From: Benincasa hispida
Lineage: Eukaryota > Streptophyta > Magnoliopsida > Cucurbitales > Cucurbitaceae
Direction of reading: 5' to 3'
Length of the DNA: 64,000 nt
NCBI RefSeq assembly: GCF_009727055.1
Contig: NC_052353.1
Coordinates: 42,356,623 to 42,420,622 of the forward strand
The notes beneath the pieces are model-generated. The model worked only from the letters and a program-made list of their open reading frames with translations. It was not told the origin of the DNA and ran no database searches. Below, in pieces: positions 1 through 11,516 of the stretch; positions within the stretch are counted from its first letter, which is position 1; the number at the start of each line of letters is the position of its first letter. The translations under genes were made by a program, and so were the position numbers.

Positions 1-239
1 AAATCTAATTTATAAACTAAACACTTTTAGATAAGACCAAACTAAAATTGTATTATTCATTTTTAATTTTAATTTAGTAGTTAGTACTTTCTAATTCAAA
101 TTCGACTTGAATTCAACTATTTTTTCAAACAATTTTAAAGTAATATTTATTTTTCATAAATTTTAAAATGCATTTATTAAAATAGATATTTTAAAATAAA
201 AGTTACAAATAGTTTTCTCTAATTTAAACAACATATGGT

Positions 240-345
240 TCAGGATAATGAAATCTATGTTGTTCAGCGGTTAAGACTCAAGACATTTGTTGGTTATATC
301 CATCAATGCTAGGGGTTTGGATCTCAAAATTGTCTTAAAAACAAT
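240..345 (+). repeat. tRNA-derived SINE-like head (degraded)
   Basis: A box-A-like stretch (tgttcagcggttaag, about 260-275) is followed at typical spacing by a box-B-like stretch (ggtttggatctc, 313-324). That is the layout of a tRNA-derived SINE promoter. The matching position in the second block copy (22,412-22,500) keeps both boxes, with gtttgaatctc as box B. It does not fold as a functional tRNA. No tail or target duplication was identified. Confidence 0.4.
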
Positions 346-674
346 GTGAAATTCATTCAATTCAGATTAATTCTTTTCATCATTTCTTCATTTTCCTACC
401 ATTTTCTCTTACAAAAATAAGATTGTTTTCTTCTATTTTGTTCATGTTTTTATTTTATTTTTTTTTTCATTTTATTTTTTATTAATGAATTCATTTTTAT
501 AAATTGAACTCTAATTGACACGACTTTTTTTTAGAAGTCAAAGGTTTATTCCCTCACTGGAATTGTTGTACAAAAAAGCATGACCCTTACTTTTTTTAAA
601 AAGGAAACAAAATATTTTGTCATGTCAAACATTTAATAAGTATAGAATATGTAAATTAAAAGAAAAAAAAATAC

Positions 675-1235
675 ATTTTTCGTCCCTATAGGTCTAGTTT
701 CTATTAATCCTTAGTGTTTCAAATGTTACATATTTGGTTCTTTGAATTTTGTTTCAATTTAGTCTTTAAGTTTCAAAATGTTATAATTTTACTTTGAAAT
801 TTGAGTTTTGTTTCAATTTTGTTCATAGTTTCAAGATTTTACATTTTTAACCTCAATTTCTATTAAATACTCATTTTCAATCATTAACGTCAATTTTGAT
901 TAATTAATTAAAAATATTTATAAAGTGAAATTTAAAATTTAATTTGAAAAATGATAAAAATAGTGAAACTTAATTAATTATAATTCTTTTAATGATTTTT
1001 AGTTGATTAACATAATTAATACTAAGTACAGAAAATGAGTATTTAGTTAATCGAGATTAGAGGCCAAATTTAACCAAAACTCAAATGTTAAGGATAAAAT
1101 TATAACATTTTGAAACTTAGGGACTAAATTGAAACCAAACTCAAAACTGGATGACTAAATGTGTAATATTTTGAAACTTAAGAAATAAATAGAAACTAGA
1201 CCTAAAACCTAGAAACCAAATAGATACTTTTCCCA
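675..1235. mobile_element. Foldback element FB1 (long inverted repeat, no coding)
   Basis: The left arm (about 680-845) reads as repeated phrases of the type tttggtccct / tagtttctatt / tttcaaaatgtta. The right arm (about 1,045-1,235) carries their reverse complements in reverse order (aaacttagggactaaat and similar). The roughly 200-bp centre is unrelated AT-rich DNA. This is the structure of a MITE-like or foldback element that would form a long stem if transcribed. A second copy is at 22,815-23,345, and a related arm style occurs at 41,805-42,385. Confidence 0.7.
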
Positions 1236-1432
1236 AATTAAAATTAAGTTCTCCCTAAACTTTCAAATATGTCGTCTTTTTTGTTTTTGAACTTTAAAAA
1301 ATAATTAATAGTTTTTTTTTCTTTCAATTTTGTGTTTCTGTGTCCAATTAGGTCTCTAACATAATAAAAAAGTTTAGAAATTAACTTAACTAGTTAGTAT
1401 AAAATTGAATTTTAAGTCAAATAGAACTTGGG

Positions 1433-2307
1433 AAATTAACAAAAATAACACTATCATGTTTTTACTTTTCAAAACTAACATGCTTTTTGAAAACTTGTTA
1501 AACTAGTTTTTCTTAGTCCATTTGGGACGAGATTGAGTACCGAGATTTAGTTAAAAGAAATAAAAATTTTCTAATTTATTGATTGTTTTGGGTCTTTTCA
1601 ATGAAATCTCGAGTAGTATTAACAACGAGATTCTACGTTTTCTAAATATTATATAATATTCCAAATCTTATATTTTTTTTTCAATTTTTCTCTAAATTCG
1701 ATTATTTTTACCAAATATTATATCAAATTTTTACATAATTTTTCAAATATGTACGCTAAATTTTGATTCAACAATTATATGAATTTTCAAATTTACAAAT
1801 GAATTTACCTATTATAAATTTTCAAATAGATCTCTAGTGCATCGTGTTTTTAAAAATTTGTACGATATCAAATTTTGTAAATAAAAAAATTAAGATTTGG
1901 GAAAACATAAAGAATCTTAGTGTTGCCCAAGATTTCCCTAAGAAAGCCAATTAAAACTATTGGTGTTAATTTTTCCCGAGATTTTTTATATCTCCCAAAT
2001 TTTTCTTAATTTTTTTTAGCAAAGTTTGATCATTGGGCTGAAAGATTTGAAAATTTAGGTAAGATTTGATATAAAATTTGGAAAGATTATATAATATTTA
2101 GAAAAATTGATAGAATATCGGGGTTAACTATCAAGAATTTGACCGAGAAAGCCCAAAACAATCAATAAGTTAGAAAAAGTTAATTTTTGATGTAAATTTC
2201 GGTGGTCAATCTCGGACAAGATGGACTGAGAAAAACTATTGTAAAAAATTTCCAAAAAATTGCTAGTTTAGATGAAAACGTGAGGAAATATTTTTGATAA
2301 TTTCTCC
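1433..2307. mobile_element. Foldback element FB2 (about 0.87 kb, long terminal inverted repeats)
   Basis: The left end (gaaattaacaaaaataac, then ctagtttttcttagtccat) is mirrored at the right end, where gatggactgagaaaaacta and tttttgataatttctcc are the reverse complements. Arms are about 200-350 bp and imperfect, meeting near the middle. There is no ORF. A second copy is at 23,579-24,389 in the duplicated block. Target-site duplications could not be fixed because the flanks are AT-rich. Confidence 0.7.
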
Positions 2308-2469
2308 AATTTTATATATATTATGCCCGTGAATTTAAAATTTTTTTTAAAAAAAAAAAAGAAAAAAAAAACAAATAGTAGAATAGATCACGGACCTCAA
2401 GACATAAATTTAAGAACTCAAAGATCTATTAGACATAAAATTAAAAGTCCATTAACCTATTTGAGGGAA

Positions 2470-3100
2470 AGTTGTTATTTTTAACTTAGAAAAAGTTTTC
2501 ACTTTCCAAATATAACCTCTTATTTAAAACAACTTTTTTAAGGCATTTTTAAAAATTACTTTTTCTAACACTTTTTAACATTTTGAGATTTTAAGTGGAG
2601 AACCCCACATGGTGAAAATATCATTTTGTCCCTCATCCAAACGTTTTTCATTTTACTTTTTTTTTTTCTATTACAATTTTGAAACCCAACTTGAATTTTA
2701 GATCTTACAGAAAAAAGTTGTTGGAATTTCTTGTAAGGACTAAAAATTTTTTGGTAAAGAAAAAAGTTCTTACATGAAATTTTCTTAAGAATGGAAAATT
2801 TGCGAAAATTCACTAAATTATAATTCTTACGAAAATTTTGGGAGAATTTTTTTTTCAACTCAAAACTAATAATGGTAAATAAAAAATTAAAGACTAAAAA
2901 AACCTATCATTTTACAAAAATTTCGGTGAATTTAAGTTTAAAATATCTAGCTTAAACTTATAAAAAAAAAAGTATTGGAATTGGTAATAAAATAAATAAA
3001 TTAAAACTTGGGGGAATTTCAATTAAAAAAAACAAAACACTTCTTATTTATTGGGAAGAAAATGTAAAATATATTTTTAAATATTAATTATAATTATACG

Positions 3101-3143
<43 letters not shown>

Positions 3144-4150
3144 GTCCATTAAAAAAAAAAGGAAAAAGAGGCAGAAACCATTTAAGTTTTTCTTTTCTTT
3201 TCTTTTCTTTTCTTTTCTTTTCTTTTCTTTTTAAATTTTAAAGAATGTCCAATAATTATTGATTTCAATGACTATTTAAAAAAAAAAAAAAAAAGAAAGA
3301 AACTTCACATTTTTGTTGATTTGTGCAGAAACCATTTTAAGGTTTTTCTCTTTTTTAATTTAATAATTTATACTTAAATTTGAATTTTAAATAAATAATA
3401 ATTAACTATTGATTTTAATAATTTTAAATTAATTAAAAAAAAACCCAGTAAGTCTTACCGAAAAAAAAAAAAGCAGAAACCATTCAAGTTTTTTCTTTTC
3501 TTTTCTTTTTTTTAAATTTTCATAATTAAGACTTTCCAATAAGTGAGAACTGTGGTGTTATAATTAATATTAAAAAAAATTACATTTCCTTCTAAGTAAA
3601 TTTCTTAGCGGAAAATTGAACTTTCTCTGAGTTTGAATTAATTTTCTTTACCAATTCCAATTCAAAATTTTTCGGTAAATTTAAGTTAGTTATTTTAAAC
3701 TGAAATTTACGAAGATTTTTGTAAAAAGATAAGTTTTTTTTTTTAGTTTCTAATTTTTTTTATATACCCTTCTTAGCTTGGGGTTGAAAAAAAAAACTCA
3801 ATTTTTTTGTTGTGAGAATTGGAATTTAGTGAATTCCTCCACTTTTTCAATTCTTAAGGAAAATTTCAAGTAAGAATTTTTTTTACCAAAAATTTTCAAC
3901 TCATTACGAGAAAATCTCAACGATTTCTTTTTTTCCTAAAATTGAAGTTGGATTTGAAAAGTTTTAATAGAAAAAGGTAAAATGGTAAACACTTGATTGA
4001 GGAACAAAATGTATTTTTTTTTACCATGTGGGATCTTTCACTTAAAATCTAAAAAGTAAGAAAAATGTTAAAAAAAAATAATTTAGTAAGAAAAGAGGTT
4101 AGTTTTGTAAGGTAAATTTTTTTTTAGGTTAAAAATAACAATTTCTTCCT
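2470..4150. mobile_element. Foldback element FB3 (about 1.7 kb, arms about 450-600 bp)
   Basis: The segment at 2,575-2,640 (gattttaagtggagaacccc, then a cattttgtccctcat phrase) is mirrored at 3,990-4,080 (aacaaaatg..., accatgtgggatctttcac). Further inward, 2,660-2,960 mirrors 3,600-3,960. The core holds poly(A), a (CTTTT)n microsatellite and three copies of gcagaaaccatt at about 3,171, 3,326 and 3,472. The second copy is 24,510-26,040, and a single-arm relic lies at 45,735-45,890. Confidence 0.75.
3108..3235. repeat. Poly(A) tract and (CTTTT)n microsatellite
   Basis: A run of about 30 A (3,109-3,139) is followed by eight or so CTTTT units (about 3,190-3,231) in the core of foldback element FB3. 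The second copy of the element has lost the CTTTT array and instead has (AG)n at about 25,077-25,097 and poly(T) at 25,382-25,412. Confidence 0.9.
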
Positions 4151-4357
4151 ATTAAATACTTTTTAAAGACTAATAACTAAAACAGACCCAAAGCTTAAAA
4201 TTTAAAAATTAAACTGGTAACATCTTAAAAATAAATAAATAAACTGATCTTGTAATTTAACCTTTAAAACCATACTATTTCATCTTTAAAAAAATTTTAA
4301 AAAAATTCTATCCATTTGCTATAAAGCTGAATTAACAAAAATTGACTATTATAAATA

Positions 4358-4679
4358 TGTTAAATTAAATGTAATGTAGATACCCATCATTAGTATTTAT
4401 TGGTCATGTGTCACTTATCTATTAGTTCATGTGTCTCTAGATTACACATTATTAATGTCCATATAATCCACCTTCTACTTACCAAATTGTCTATCAACAA
4501 TGCCATTTTGTGGGTTTTAGAAGACACATATATATTGGGCAAAATCCATGAATTTTGGAGAAAGTGGAGATTCTTGAGAATTTTTCATATTTCATATTTT
4601 GTTATTTATTTATTTTATATTTAATTTAAAATTATATTTTATTGGTATCCGTGTGTCTGTTGTACTCCTCAATTTTACA
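4358..4679 (+). mobile_element. Putative 5' LTR of a copia-type element, with PBS-like site
   Basis: A stretch of about 320 bp begins TGTTAAAT and ends TTTTACA. It is followed at once by acacgttatcagcacgag (4,679-4,697), a leader phrase I associate with plant copia elements whose gag follows. Downstream lie a copia gag zinc knuckle and a protease relic in the right order and on the same strand. No 3' LTR or target duplication was found, so the LTR ends are inferred. Confidence 0.45.
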
Positions 4680-5074
4680 ACACGTTATCAGCACGAGCTC
4701 CTGTCATTTTCCCACCTAAAGGTAGGTTTAAAGGTATGTCGATTTTTTCCTCTTTATTATAATTAATAAATTAAATGTTGTTTTACATATTTGATATAGA
4801 TTAAATTTCTAATATAAATATAATATTTTGTAATAGTGTTATTATGAAAAATATTACAAAATTTAGAATTTGTAGCATTTGATATTAATGGTAATAATTA
4901 TTTGTCATTAGTGTTTGATGCCAAAAGATACATGGATGCCATAAAAATATGATCATCAGAAAACAAATTTTTTTCCTAAAACTCGTTGTAAATGGATGCA
5001 CTTGAGGTTCCAAAATTTTAAATCAATATGTTAAAGAAAATACTTTCTACATTTCATGTCCCAAATATGCTCCT

Positions 5075-5524
5075 ATGCAGCAATATCGAAAGAGAGATTT
5101 TAAACAATATTCTGAACTAATTTCCTGTCTTCTCGTGGTCGAACAAAATAACGAGTTATTGATGAAAAATCATGAATCTCGACCAACCGGAATGACACCA
5201 TTCCATGAATTGAATGCTGCGAATTTTAATAATAATCGTGGTCGAGGTCGAGGTCGTGACCATGGCAAAGGAAGAAATAATTATTATTTTCGTGGTGGTC
5301 GTTCTAATCATTTAAACTTCAAAAGAATCACACAAAATGATGATCACAAAGGAAAAGCTCCACAAGATAAGAGTTTGAAAAGTGTTGAAAATAAATGCTT
5401 TCGATGCGGAATGACTGGACATTGGTTATGTATCTGTCGTGCGTCAAAACGCTTAGTTGATCTTTATCAAGCATCTCTGAAGGAAAAAGAGAAAAATGTG
5501 GAAGCAAGTTTTATACCAAGATAA
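5075..5524 (+). pseudogene. Copia-type gag fragment with CCHC zinc knuckle
   Basis: A 149-residue open frame holds an RGRGRG-rich basic linker (about residues 55-75) and a CCHC zinc knuckle near residues 108-121 (C-x2-C-x4-H-x4-C, beginning CFRCGMTGH). This is the C-terminal, nucleic-acid-binding part of a Ty1/copia gag. The N-terminal gag domain is missing or scrambled: residual leader runs from 4,697 and the ATG at 5,075 is simply the first in frame. The frame ends just before a broken protease relic, so this is a dead element fragment. Captured host zinc-knuckle genes look similar, but the adjacent protease relic favours a retroelement. Confidence 0.75.
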
Positions 5525-5764
5525 TGACATATTTGACCCATCCCTTATGACAAATTTGGATGTGATAGACTTTTTTTAATCTCATGAAGAGAAAATCGGC
5601 AGAATTAATGGAACATATCTAGACAATGTTATTTTCTATTCATCTCCATGTTTTTTCCCTCTTAGTAGATGTTAACCTTTGTATATTCTAAATGTTATTT
5701 TTCTTATTGTAATTATTTTCTTTTAATGAAGAAACCTGGATCATTTTCACATGTTGAGTGACTA

Positions 5765-6060
5765 AAAAATGAGTAAAGAATATCTATGTCTGACAGACAG
5801 TGAAACTACATATACAATACTTACAAGTAGAAAATATTTTTCTAAACTGACAATGCTGGAAGCAAAAGTCAATACAATATTAGGTTCTGCAAATTTAAGT
5901 TGAAGGATTTGAAAAAGTAAATATTATTTTGCCTAGAGGAACAAAATTTACAATTGACAATGCATTGTTCTCTAGTCAGTTAATGAGAAATCTACTTAGT
6001 TTTAAAGACATACGTTGCAATGGTTATCACATTATGACGGATAGAAATGAGAAATCTACT
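5765..6060 (+). pseudogene. Copia protease / pre-integrase relic
   Basis: Translated in shifting frames, this stretch gives copia-pol phrases: EYLCLTDSETTYTIL (the protease motif with DSETT in place of the usual DSGAT/DSATT) and later LPRGTKFTIDNA and LLSFKDIRCNGYH. Frameshifts separate them and everything downstream (rest of integrase, RT, RNase H) is absent. It continues the gag fragment at 5,075-5,524. Confidence 0.6.
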
Positions 6061-6065
6061 TTTTA

Positions 6066-7720
6066 AATCATTTATTAATTGATGAGGAATGAGGGCTCTT
6101 TCCCTTCTTTCTCATCATTGTTTGTTTTAAAATGTTTAGTCTATTAGGGTTTAGGGTTTTCTATTTTGAATAAATGCACCATTTTTGGTCCGGGGTATGA
6201 TGAGGATGTTACGGATGTGTCAACCTAATTAAGATATCTCGGTACATCTACTGATTTCATGCTCTTCTATATATTGTTAAAAGAATATCTAGTCTATTAG
6301 AGTACTCATATTTGTAAACATATATTCAATTTGAAACTAAAATAGTTTATATTAGTAACTAGCAAAGCTATTACAATTTTAATTGATTTCTCAAAATGAT
6401 ATAAAGACAGAATTTGATCATCATCTAGTTTTAATTAATAAATTAAAAAGTAGTTAAAAATTAGATTTTTTTTGGGTTAAATCCATTGAAGACATGAACA
6501 AAGTAAAAGTAAGATATTTTCATATGAAATGACAAATTTAGACCTCGTTTGATAACCATTTCATTTTTTTTTTTAGTTTTTGAAAATTAAGCCTATATTC
6601 TCTCCATTTTTTACAATGATTTGTATCTTTCTTAAGTATAATGGTTGAATTCTTAGCCAAATTATAAAAATAAATAAATAAATAAAAAGCTACTGTTTAG
6701 TTTGCAAATTTTGGCTTGTTTTTTAAACTATTGGTAAAAAGTAGATGGGAAATGAAGAAATTTAGAGGTGGAAATAATGTTTATAGGCTTAATTTTAAAA
6801 AAAAATAAAATTAAAAAAACTAAATGATTATCAAACGGGCCTTACTATTATCACTTAAGAACTTAAAGAATGTGATCAGAGAAAGAACTTTAAATATGAT
6901 AACCATTGAATATAACCTTTTTAATTAATTGATGAGGAAGGGAGGGATCTTTCCTTTCATGCTCATTGTTGTCTCAAGATTTTGTCTATTAGAGTTCATT
7001 TAGAAACATATATTTGGTTTGAAACTAAAATTAGTTTCATGAGCAATCAACAAAAGAGTCCTAATTTTAACTTTGTATCTGGAAATGATATAAAGATAGA
7101 ATTTCTATTTATGAAGATATCTAATTTAATTACATGCAACATGACGTATACATATAAAGCTACAAAAAAGAGGGAAAACATTAGATGACTTATGTTAACT
7201 TAGATATCCGGTGCTAGTTTACTCATTGTATTGATTTAGAAACGTATATAATTAGTTGGAAAGTAGTTTATGAATGTACTAACGACAAAGATGTCATAAT
7301 CTTTTTGTGTAGACTTGATTGTCATTTATATTAATCATTGAATGACGTTTTTATTTCAATTGAATGCAACATAATAAAAAGAAAAAATATTATTTTGTTG
7401 CCTTAATTATTATTCATGTAAGTCCACTTAAAACGTGACTAAATGAAAATATTTTCTCACAAAACAGAAAAATTTATTATATCTCTATATATAATATCTT
7501 TTGTTTGAGAAACTGAAACAAAACCTCTAAAATCATGACTAGTTAATTTAGGGATATTTGAAAAACTTATATTGAGTCGGAAATTGAAGTAGACTTCATG
7601 AACAACAATGACACTGGTATAATTTTAATTGATATCTCAAAATGATATAAGAATAGAATATCCATATTAATGAAGATCTAATACATTAATATGATATAAT
7701 GGAAAGCATTGATGCTTTAT
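6066..7720 (+). repeat. Degenerate non-coding repeat field (three related units)
   Basis: Three diverged copies of one sequence are recognisable. Units near 6,066-6,470 and 6,917-7,140 share attgatgaggaa, tctttcc, gtctattag and a ttgaaactaaaat block. A unit near 7,555-7,690 repeats ttttaattgat, tctcaaaatgatataa and tgaagat(at)ctaat. No coding potential is seen. It may be the leftover of a once-tandem repeat or of an AT-rich element. Confidence 0.45.
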
Positions 7721-9717
7721 GTCAACTTAGATATCCAATGCTAGTTCATTTAATTTAATGTGCTTCATATTGTTAGATTCGAAAGCTATAATATTAAGTT
7801 GAAAAATAATTTATGGGAATGAAGTTTCTCAAAATGTTATAGAATAAATTTGCACTTGTTTTTCCTTCTAACAATTGATAATATCTAGAGTGAGGAGAAT
7901 AAAAATTTTGAGCTCTGGATCGGTAATATATGCTTCTATATATCAATTAAATTGGATTTATTTTGGTACATAAATCTTCATTCGTATCATATCTCTATAT
8001 TGTATTGATATTATTTATTGTTGTATGATGAATACGATATCTTTTAACCATCAAAGTTGATCCAAATTTTGTAATATTAAAATTTAATTTGTATGTATAG
8101 ATGAAGTATATCTAATGATATTTATTAAAGATATATACATAGAAAAATACTAGGATTAAATTTATGATCTTCAACATGAATTTGTTAAGTTTTCTAATTA
8201 TAATAAGGTTTTTTTATTAATTATTATTATTATCTTGAAAGACTCGATTATAACAAGGTTAAAATGGATTGTCAAATCTATATTTCACGAATGTCATGGA
8301 TACTATTTTCATATTATTTTGTGTGAATAATATAAAAATTGATAAATTTGAAAATGCTGGCAGAAAAAAAAAGTATATTAATAATATAAAAATAAATAAA
8401 TAAGCTAAATAAAAAATATAAGATGAGATTCGACCACTCCTATTTATTTAATACTTTCTGCTACAAAGTAAAAAAAAAAAAAAAAAAAAGAATACCCACT
8501 GTATTGATAATTCCACCAATTATCCGTCGATAAAAAAATAAATTAATTCAGCTGATAAGAATATTCTATAGAAATCATCTACTAACCACGATTCTATAAC
8601 TAATTACATATTATATCTATAATTTTTTCAAAAAATTTATTAGTAAAACTTGAAACAAATAAACTACGGAAATTAAAATATTGTAAAGATGAATAAGTGG
8701 ATTTATGGAAGAAAGACTATAAACTTTTATTCTTATTTCTTCTCCATTTTTTTATGGACGTTCTCACCCTTTTCGTTTTGCTAACTACATCTTATCTTTT
8801 ATATTATCACACTCCAAATACAAACTAATTACTATCAAAAGTTAAAATCTCTCCACAACAGTTTGTCGTATGAATAATATTATAAAAAATAAGAAAAACT
8901 AAATCTGATATTATATCGAAAAGAATCTGAGTCAAAGGACTTCACGTTATCTCTTTAAGAAAATCTTATTCAGTCTAGTACCTGAGTTTCATGAGTAATT
9001 GTCTCCCCAAATAGAACAGATTAACTTTCGTATGGAATTAGCACCCGGTCCACAAGATCCAACGAACTACACTTTGTAGAAGTAAACCGAACTTACACAA
9101 ATTTATAAAAAGGAAGAAAAGTTTTACGAGAGAAAAATGCTTATGAAAAAATTGTTAAAATCAATTTGAAGAAGAGACATATTTATAGATTATTCATAGT
9201 CATTCGAATAGTTTTGTCTCTTCTTCAAATTCGTTATTTTGAAAAAGACATATTCATTCATGAAACAATGCAACTTTACACAAAAGGTCACATACTTTAT
9301 TCCAACACTTTTGGGAGCTAGAAATTTGTAAGACATTAAATTCCAAGTAGGTAGCCACCATAAATTGAACTCTTAGCTTTTTATCAACGCCATACCCCTA
9401 TTTACCATTAGACAGCCAATCCATGATGGCTAAATCTAACATATTTTATAGATGTATATAATTGTCATACGTATCTTCCACAATACATAAATATATAACA
9501 AATCCAATAAAAAAAAATATATAGAATAATCTATCATGTATACTAAATATGTTTGTTATCTAAAACTTGTTTTTTCGTGATAACTTCATATATGGTGTCC
9601 ACTTGAACTTCTCTTTCTAAAGAGGAATTAATATTGCCTTTTTCGACAAACACTATGGTATTGCATGCAACATTTAAGGAGTAAAAGATAGGAATGAACC
9701 AGGAGAAAAACTAGAGT
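7721..9717. other. AT-rich intergenic DNA, no gene seen
   Basis: No ORF of substance, transposon end or RNA gene was recognised here. The only structural feature is a perfect 17-bp inverted repeat (9,163-9,179 with 9,215-9,231) around a 35-nt loop. Poly(A) lies at 8,470-8,489. Confidence 0.6.
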
Positions 9718-10104
9718 AATATTGTTGTTTTAAAAAGTATTTATAAAAATATTGTTGTTTTCAAACTATTTATAAAATATTTTAGATTTTTTTTTTTTAA
9801 GTTGTCGAGTCTTCAAAATTCGACCAACCTAGGTCGAATTTTGAAGATCGACCTTCATTCTATTTTTTTTTTAATTTTCCATTAATTCGACCTCCATTTT
9901 TTCTATTTTTTAAATTTAATATATTCCACTTCACATTATTTTATTATTTTATTATTTTTAAACCATCCTAACTTAACTCTAAAAAGAACAAATTAAAAAA
10001 ATAATAATATCTCATAAAAATAATAAAGTGTAAATTAAAATATCTCATTTATATAAAAATCAATGTGTCCCACAAGACGAACGTCGTCGATTTCGAGCTA
10101 GTTG

Positions 10105-10545
10105 TCATCGTCGACTTCGAACTTGAGGTTGCTCTGGTTCTTCTTGATGTTGCTCTGGTACCTCTGCAGGTGCTTCATAATATAAATATTCATTATGCTC
10201 TCCACGACCCCGACCCTGTCCATGCACGTATGAAGACAAAGAACTAGCCTCTGAGTCATAATGTCTTGAACCAAATATTGGCATCATCATCATCGGACTA
10301 ACATAATTAGTTTGACTCTGCGTCTGCATCACAGGGGGCAACTCTTCCACATTGTGGGCAACCTCATCGAACTCATCATCTTCCCAAACAAGTCCTCTAT
10401 GTCTAGGAGCTGGTGGAGGAACAATAGGTATATCATATATATATAATATATCTCCTTTATATAGCTCTAGTTGTCACTGCATATAGCAAGAACCTGGTTC
10501 GCATCATTCGCAACCTCACGGAGTCTACTGTTGTTCGATCTCTGT
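10105..10545 (-). pseudogene. C-terminal tail of the MULE / plant-mobile-domain gene
   Basis: An acceptor-like attcacag near 10,546 is followed by RSNNSRLREVANDANQVLA in one frame, a stop, and then in other frames an 81-residue tail. The tail is rich in Met, Gln, Glu and Gly-Arg (MMMMPIFGS, GQGRGRGEH, EQHQEEPEQPQ) and ends RSRR at 10,105. It is a low-complexity end with no known function. The preceding intron (about 10,546-10,640) holds 2.5 copies of a roughly 42-bp AT repeat. Confidence 0.5.
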
Positions 10546-10639
10546 GAATTATAAAACAATTAGATAATATTTAAAATAAATTTAAATTAAAAATAATTAG
10601 ATAATATTTAAAATAAATTTAAATAAAAATAATTAGATA

Positions 10640-10945
10640 ATATTCATTCATTTTCCAGATGACCCACAGCTACTCCCGGATGAGTGACGTAGCGCCTTGT
10701 GATATTATTATACCAATGAATGTAGTCTTGAGTGACATCCCTGTCAAAATGTTCAACAGAAACCCCACTACAATAAACCTTGCACAATAGTGCCATCGCA
10801 CTACCAAATGTGCAACTTTTTCGGACCAATCTCCCATTCTTAAGTCAATATCATGCAGTAGGGGTTCAGTATTACAAGGCGATGGGACATCCTGCTGAAA
10901 ACTGAATTGTCTCATCACCTTGTCAGGAAATGCCACTCACCAATG
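10640..10945 (-). pseudogene. Plant mobile domain (MAIN-like) segment fused behind the MULE transposase
   Basis: The minus strand reads PDKVMRQFSFQQDVPSP, then DWSEKVAHLVVRW, a frameshift near 10,800, and EHFDRDVTQDYIHWY / NITRRYVTHPG. This arrangement (RQFG-like box, W near the middle, Y-x-x-WY-x-x-ITR near the end) matches the C-terminal half of the plant mobile domain of MAIN-like and PP7-long-form proteins, which MULEs and some retroelements carry. It begins about 100 bp after the SWIM finger with a continuous orientation, interrupted by a stop. I identified the domain by pattern, not by a profile search. Confidence 0.65.
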
Positions 10946-11054
10946 TGAAAACATAATAGAGGACTCATCGTCATGTTGAAATTGAGGAGAGTAACATTCA
11001 GCATACGTTGACAATTTATAGTAGTCCTCAATAAAGTCTTCCTAGTTCATGTTA

Positions 11055-11335
11055 AAATATGAGCAAATTGCCATAAAATGCGAGCATGGAATGCCACTTG
11101 TTACATAAACAGTACCGCTCGGGCCTGTTTAGCCTCAATATTTGAACATTTCCTCCTTTAGCATTGAGATTATGACGTCCGGTCTTCACATGAAACACAC
11201 TTTTATATCGATCGTATGATTGTACTTCATGTTTACAAGATCTTGCTGTCCATTTATTTATTTTTTTCGTGTGCGTACCTGAATTTTTACTCCACTTAGT
11301 ATTATAAAATATGCTTGAAAAAATTTGTTAATAAC

Positions 11336-11372
<37 letters not shown>

Positions 11373-11376
11373 TTAC
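11055..11376 (-). pseudogene. MULE transposase C-terminus: intron and SWIM zinc finger
   Basis: After the catalytic E the frame reads ...YFEKRREEIRDALKRQDKY to a donor at 11,376 (GTAATATT). A 98-bp intron holding the (ATT)n microsatellite runs to an acceptor at 11,279-11,280. The following exon gives VFHVKTGRHNLNAKGG, then RPERYCLCNKW and, after a short deletion, GIPCSHFMAIC. That is the CxC...CxH pattern of a SWIM zinc finger, standard at the C-terminus of MULE transposases. The deletion shifts the reading frame. Confidence 0.75.
11339..11373. repeat. (AAT)n microsatellite
   Basis: About eleven AAT units lie inside the small intron of the MULE transposase, immediately inside its 5' splice site on the minus strand. 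Confidence 0.95.
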
Positions 11377-11516
11377 CGGGTGTATTTATCTTGACGCTTC
11401 AAAGCATCCCTTATTTCTTCTCTTCTTTTCTCGAAATAATTCACACACTTGAAGAATGTTATTTGAGCAAGAGCATTTATCGGCAACATTCGAGCTTCTT
11501 TGACACCATTTATGCA

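Larger units (their letters stand above)
1..4306. repeat. Foldback-element block, copy A1 of a long duplication
   Basis: This AT-rich non-coding block recurs in the same orientation at about 22,150-26,178. Order and landmarks match throughout: a tRNA-like head near 240-330, then three consecutive foldback elements, then a shared tail ending around 4,306. The two copies differ by many substitutions and small indels (roughly 85% alike by eye), so the duplication is old. The window edge cuts the left end. No credible coding sequence is visible; the short ORF at 2,565-2,858 lies inside a foldback arm and is low-complexity. Confidence 0.85.

Noticed and set aside
240..345. Functional tRNA gene
   Set aside because: Only A- and B-box-like words are present; acceptor and anticodon stems cannot be formed, so a SINE head is more likely.
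4400..4624. 74-codon ORF
   Set aside because: It lies within a presumed LTR, is hydrophobic AT-rich translation, and has no domain.
9163..9231. miRNA precursor
   Set aside because: The perfect stem is only 17 bp and does not extend; plant miRNA duplexes need about 21 paired positions plus flanking stem.
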